Positions 7,880 to 10,206 of a stretch of 10,206 nucleotides of DNA are shown here, in pieces (the stretch's first letter is position 1; each line of letters starts with the position of its first letter). The DNA comes from Tepidiphilus sp. (GTDB taxonomy: Bacteria > Pseudomonadota > Gammaproteobacteria > Burkholderiales > Rhodocyclaceae), in contig JAQUGB010000050.1 in the NCBI GenBank assembly GCA_028684345.1, forward strand, positions 1 through 10,206. The letters are read 5' to 3'. A program made the position numbers and the translations under genes. The notes below the pieces were generated by a model that was not told where the DNA came from, made no database searches, and saw only the letters and a program-made list of their open reading frames with translations.

Positions 7880-8479
7880 ATGCTTTCACCGCTCTATCTC
7901 GCCTCGCAAAGCCCGCGCCGGCGCGAGCTCCTTGCCCAGCTCGGATGGGAAGCCCGGGTGATTCCATTGGAGGGCGAATGGGTAGACGAAACCCCTCATG
8001 CCGACGAGACGGCAACCGACTACGTGCTACGGCTCGCCCAAGCCAAGGCCGAAGCCGGCTGGCGGCGGCGCGAGGCGCTGGCACTGCCGCGCGGCCTGGT
8101 GCTGGGCGCCGACACCACGGTGCGCATCGATGGGCTGATCCTGGGTAAGCCGCGCGACGCCGACGAGGCGCGAGCCATGCTGCGGCGCCTTTCGGGTCGC
8201 CGGCACGAGGTGCACACGGGCGTGGCGATCACCGACGGCAGCCGTACGCACGCGCTCTGCTCGACGAGCCGCGTCTGGTTCACCACGCTCGCAGACGAGG
8301 ACGTCGAACGTTATCTCGCCACCGAGGAACCTTGGGACAAAGCCGGTGCCTATGCGTACCAAGGACGCGCGGCGGCCTTCATCGAACGCATCGAGGGTAG
8401 CGCCTCGGGCATCGTCGGCCTGCCGCTCTTCGAGACCGCGCGTCTGTTGTCTGTTTTCGGCTATCCTCCGTTCCTATGA
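7880..8479 (+). CDS. maf: Maf-family nucleoside triphosphate pyrophosphatase (YhdE type, dTTP/UTP)
   Basis: Maf proteins hydrolyse nucleoside triphosphates to monophosphates in the cytoplasm. The YhdE branch prefers dTTP, UTP and modified pyrimidine nucleotides, so it is a house-cleaning enzyme linked to septum and division phenotypes. The 199-aa protein shows the N-terminal signature LASQSPRRRELL (7-18), the catalytic GADTT (76-80, Asp78), LGKPRDADEA (88-97), the SGRRHEVHTGVA block (105-116) and EPWDKAGAYAYQG...GIVGLPLFET (150-186). The KAGAYAYQG form with Gln161 points to YhdE rather than the YceF branch. The start ATG lies 2 nt after the ggt stop, with GGGA at 7868-7871 as ribosome binding site. 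The stop overlaps the rng start (ATGA). The maf-rng pair is conserved in many proteobacteria. Confidence 0.95.
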   Translation: MLSPLYLASQSPRRRELLAQLGWEARVIPLEGEWVDETPHADETATDYVLRLAQAKAEAGWRRREALALPRGLVLGADTTVRIDGLILGKPRDADEARAMLRRLSGRRHEVHTGVAITDGSRTHALCSTSRVWFTTLADEDVERYLATEEPWDKAGAYAYQGRAAAFIERIEGSASGIVGLPLFETARLLSVFGYPPFL

Positions 8480-9933
8480 GCAAAGAATTCCTCATCAACT
8501 GCACACCGCAGGAGACGCGGGTGGCCGTGCTCGAGCAAGGCGTGGTGCAGGAACTGCACGTCGAACGCCTGGCGCACCGCGGGCTGGTCGGCAACATCTA
8601 CCGCGGACGCATCGTCCGCGTGTTGCCAGGGATGCAATCGGCCTTCGTCGACGTGGGCCTGGAGCGCACTGCATTTCTCCACATCACCGACCTGTGGCAG
8701 GCCGAGCGCCACCCGGAGTCGCCCCTCCGCATCGAGCGCCTGCTCGCCGAAGGCGAGGAGATCACCGTCCAGGTGCTCAAGGACCCGATCGGCAGCAAAG
8801 GCGCCCGGCTCACCACCCAGATCAGTCTGGCGGGGCGTTATCTCGTCTACCTCCCCCAGGAAAATCACATCGGCATCTCGCAGAAAATCGAGGGCGAGAG
8901 CGAGCGTGAGCTCCTGCGCGAACGGCTCATGGCGCTGTTGCCGCCCGAGGAGAACGGTGGCTACATCGTGCGTACCAATGCCGAGAATGCCACCGACGAG
9001 CAGCTGGCCGCCGACATCGCTTATCTGCGCCGACTCTGGGCCGACATCCAGGGCGAAGCCATGCGCCGGCGCGCACCGGCGCTGATCCACGAAGATCTGG
9101 ATCTGGCGCTGCGCGTGCTGCGCGACTTCGTCGATCGCGACACCACCCTCATTCGCATCGATTCACGCGAAAACGCCCAGCGGCTCCTCGCCTTCGCCGA
9201 GACTTACACCCCCCAGGTCGCCCCCCTCATCGAGCATTACCGCGGAGACCGGCCGCTCTTCGAGCTCTACAACGTCGATGACGAAATAGAGAAAGCCCTG
9301 TCGCGCCGGGTCGAACTGAAGTCGGGGGGCTATCTCATCTTCGACCAGACCGAAGCGCTCACCACCATCGACGTCAACACCGGCGCGTTCGTGGGCGCAC
9401 GCAATTTCGACGAGACCATCCTCAAGACCAATCTCGAGGCGGCACAGGCAATCGCGCGCCAATTGCGGCTGCGCAATCTCGGCGGCATCATCCTCGTCGA
9501 TTTCATCGACATGACCAACCCCGAGCACCGCGAGCGCGTGCTCGAAGAGTTCAAGAAAGCCCTCTCGCTCGATCACACCAAGATCACGGTGAGCGGATTC
9601 ACCCAGCTCGGTCTGGTGGAGATGACGCGCAAGCGCACACGCGAATCCCTCATGCAGCAACTGTGCGAGCCCTGCCCGATGTGCGAGGGACGCGGTTTCG
9701 TCAAGAGTGCCGAGACGGTGTGTTTCGCCATCCTGCGCGAGATCCTGCGCGAGGCAAGACAATTCGCCGATGCCAAGGAGTTTCGCATCCTCGCCTCGCC
9801 CGCCGTGGTCGACCTCTTCCTGGAAGAGCAGTCGCAGGCGCTGGCGATGCTGTCCGATTTCATCGGCAAGGAGATCTCGCTGCGCAGCGACACCTGCTAC
9901 ACGCAGGAGCAATACGACATCGTGCTTTTGTGA
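8476..9933 (+). CDS. rng: Ribonuclease G
   Basis: RNase G is a single-strand endoribonuclease. It is known in E. coli for maturing the 16S rRNA 5' end and for decay of some mRNAs. The 485-aa protein has the RNase E/G S1 domain at about 36-125 (RGLVGNIYRGRIVRVLPGMQ), an RNase H-like region, and the DNase I-like catalytic domain with metal-binding Asp299 (TTIDVNTG) and Asp342 (ILVDFIDM). The Zn-link motif CPMCEGRG (400-407) is used for dimer or tetramer assembly. There is no long C-terminal scaffold, so it is RNase G and not RNase E. The ATG overlaps the maf stop (ATGA). No convincing Shine-Dalgarno precedes it (GGCTATCCTCCGTTCCT), so it probably depends on translational coupling to maf. Confidence 0.96.
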   Translation: MSKEFLINCTPQETRVAVLEQGVVQELHVERLAHRGLVGNIYRGRIVRVLPGMQSAFVDVGLERTAFLHITDLWQAERHPESPLRIERLLAEGEEITVQVLKDPIGSKGARLTTQISLAGRYLVYLPQENHIGISQKIEGESERELLRERLMALLPPEENGGYIVRTNAENATDEQLAADIAYLRRLWADIQGEAMRRRAPALIHEDLDLALRVLRDFVDRDTTLIRIDSRENAQRLLAFAETYTPQVAPLIEHYRGDRPLFELYNVDDEIEKALSRRVELKSGGYLIFDQTEALTTIDVNTGAFVGARNFDETILKTNLEAAQAIARQLRLRNLGGIILVDFIDMTNPEHRERVLEEFKKALSLDHTKITVSGFTQLGLVEMTRKRTRESLMQQLCEPCPMCEGRGFVKSAETVCFAILREILREARQFADAKEFRILASPAVVDLFLEEQSQALAMLSDFIGKEISLRSDTCYTQEQYDIVLL

Positions 9934-9943
9934 GGCGTCGTCC

Positions 9944-10206
9944 ATGCCTGCCCGTTCCCTCTCTCTCGAACCCGATGCCCGTCTGCGTGCTCGCCCCATC
10001 GTCTGGCTACTCGCCACGCGCCCGGCCTTTCTGGTGGTCACCCTCGTCGCGGTGCTGCTCGGGCTCGCGCTCACGGCTTACGAAGGCGCGGCGCTGCGAC
10101 CCTGGGCGGCACTGGCCACGCTCGTCTTCGCCCTGATGGCCCACGCCGGGGCCAACGTGATCAACGATTATCACGATCGCGACACCGACGGACTCAATCA
10201 CGACCG
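9944..10206 (+). CDS. UbiA-family membrane prenyltransferase, MenA-like, N-terminal 87 codons (truncated by window edge)
   Basis: The visible part is the N-terminus of a polytopic prenyltransferase that attaches a polyprenyl chain to an aromatic acceptor in quinone or related lipid synthesis. A hydrophilic start (residues 1-18) is followed by hydrophobic segments at about 19-45 and 52-73. The first aspartate-rich motif then appears, with Asn74, Asp75, Asp78, Asp80 and Asp82 in NVINDYHDRDTDG, the Mg-diphosphate binding site of the superfamily. The HAGANVINDY lead-in resembles 1,4-dihydroxy-2-naphthoate prenyltransferases (MenA) more than UbiA proper, but the second aspartate motif and substrate pocket lie outside the window. 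The ATG is 10 nt after the rng stop, with TGAGG at 9931-9935 as ribosome binding site, so it may continue the same transcript. The family is secure and the substrate is not. Confidence 0.8.
   Translation, partial: MPARSLSLEPDARLRARPIVWLLATRPAFLVVTLVAVLLGLALTAYEGAALRPWAALATLVFALMAHAGANVINDYHDRDTDGLNHD

Noticed and set aside
6305..8479. A 724-codon frame that would fuse a long N-terminal part to Maf
   Set aside because: Only the part from ATG 7880 resembles a protein family. The upstream portion is out-of-frame ggt sequence, and 199 aa is the normal Maf size.
8476..9933. RNase E instead of RNase G
   Set aside because: The protein ends soon after the Zn-link and dimerisation region at 485 aa, with no long C-terminal scaffold. 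It also follows maf directly, as rng does in other proteobacteria.

Overview
The window is GC-rich with tightly packed genes. The EF-Tu N-terminus, the tRNA-Tyr/tRNA-Gly/tRNA-Thr/tuf order and the maf-rng pair all point to a proteobacterium, most likely a betaproteobacterium. The genus cannot be named from the sequence alone. I see no mobile element, CRISPR array, integrase or phage gene, and no stretch over 200 bases without a gene or a recognisable control region.

Layout. Positions 1-706 (minus strand) hold the start of a tufB-type translation operon: promoter, tRNA-Tyr(GTA), tRNA-Gly(TCC), tRNA-Thr(GGT), then the first 101 codons of EF-Tu, which runs off the left edge. Positions 666-856 are a short divergent control region. 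It carries the minus-strand tRNA/tuf promoter and a plus-strand promoter for everything to the right.

Positions 857-5820 (plus strand) encode a three-gene ABC exporter of the YhiI-RbbA-YhhJ type. It consists of a HlyD-family periplasmic adaptor (356 aa), a 922-aa protein with two ATPase domains and an ABC-2 permease, and a second ABC-2 permease (373 aa). Positions 5817-7877 encode a periplasmic gamma-glutamyltransferase. Positions 7880-9933 hold the housekeeping pair maf (YhdE-type nucleotide pyrophosphatase) and rng (RNase G). From 9944 a UbiA-family (MenA-like) membrane prenyltransferase begins and is cut by the right edge.

All plus-strand genes are joined by overlaps or gaps of 10 nt or less: 1-nt overlap, 3-nt gap, 4-nt overlap, 2-nt gap, 4-nt overlap, 10-nt gap. 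No terminator is visible between them, so they look like one transcription unit from the promoter near 740-769. The adaptor and the two permease-bearing proteins should form one inner-membrane export machine. An outer-membrane channel of the TolC type would have to come from elsewhere in the genome. Gamma-glutamyltransferase acts in the periplasm on glutathione-type compounds, and its link to the exporter is positional only.

Most notable are (i) the asymmetric ATPase sites of the RbbA-like protein, (ii) its divergent placement next to the EF-Tu/tRNA operon although its E. coli relative is described as a ribosome-associated ATPase, (iii) a possible internal start that would yield the permease half alone, and (iv) a tRNA-Tyr without an encoded CCA end beside two tRNAs that have it. 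No wholly new system is evident.
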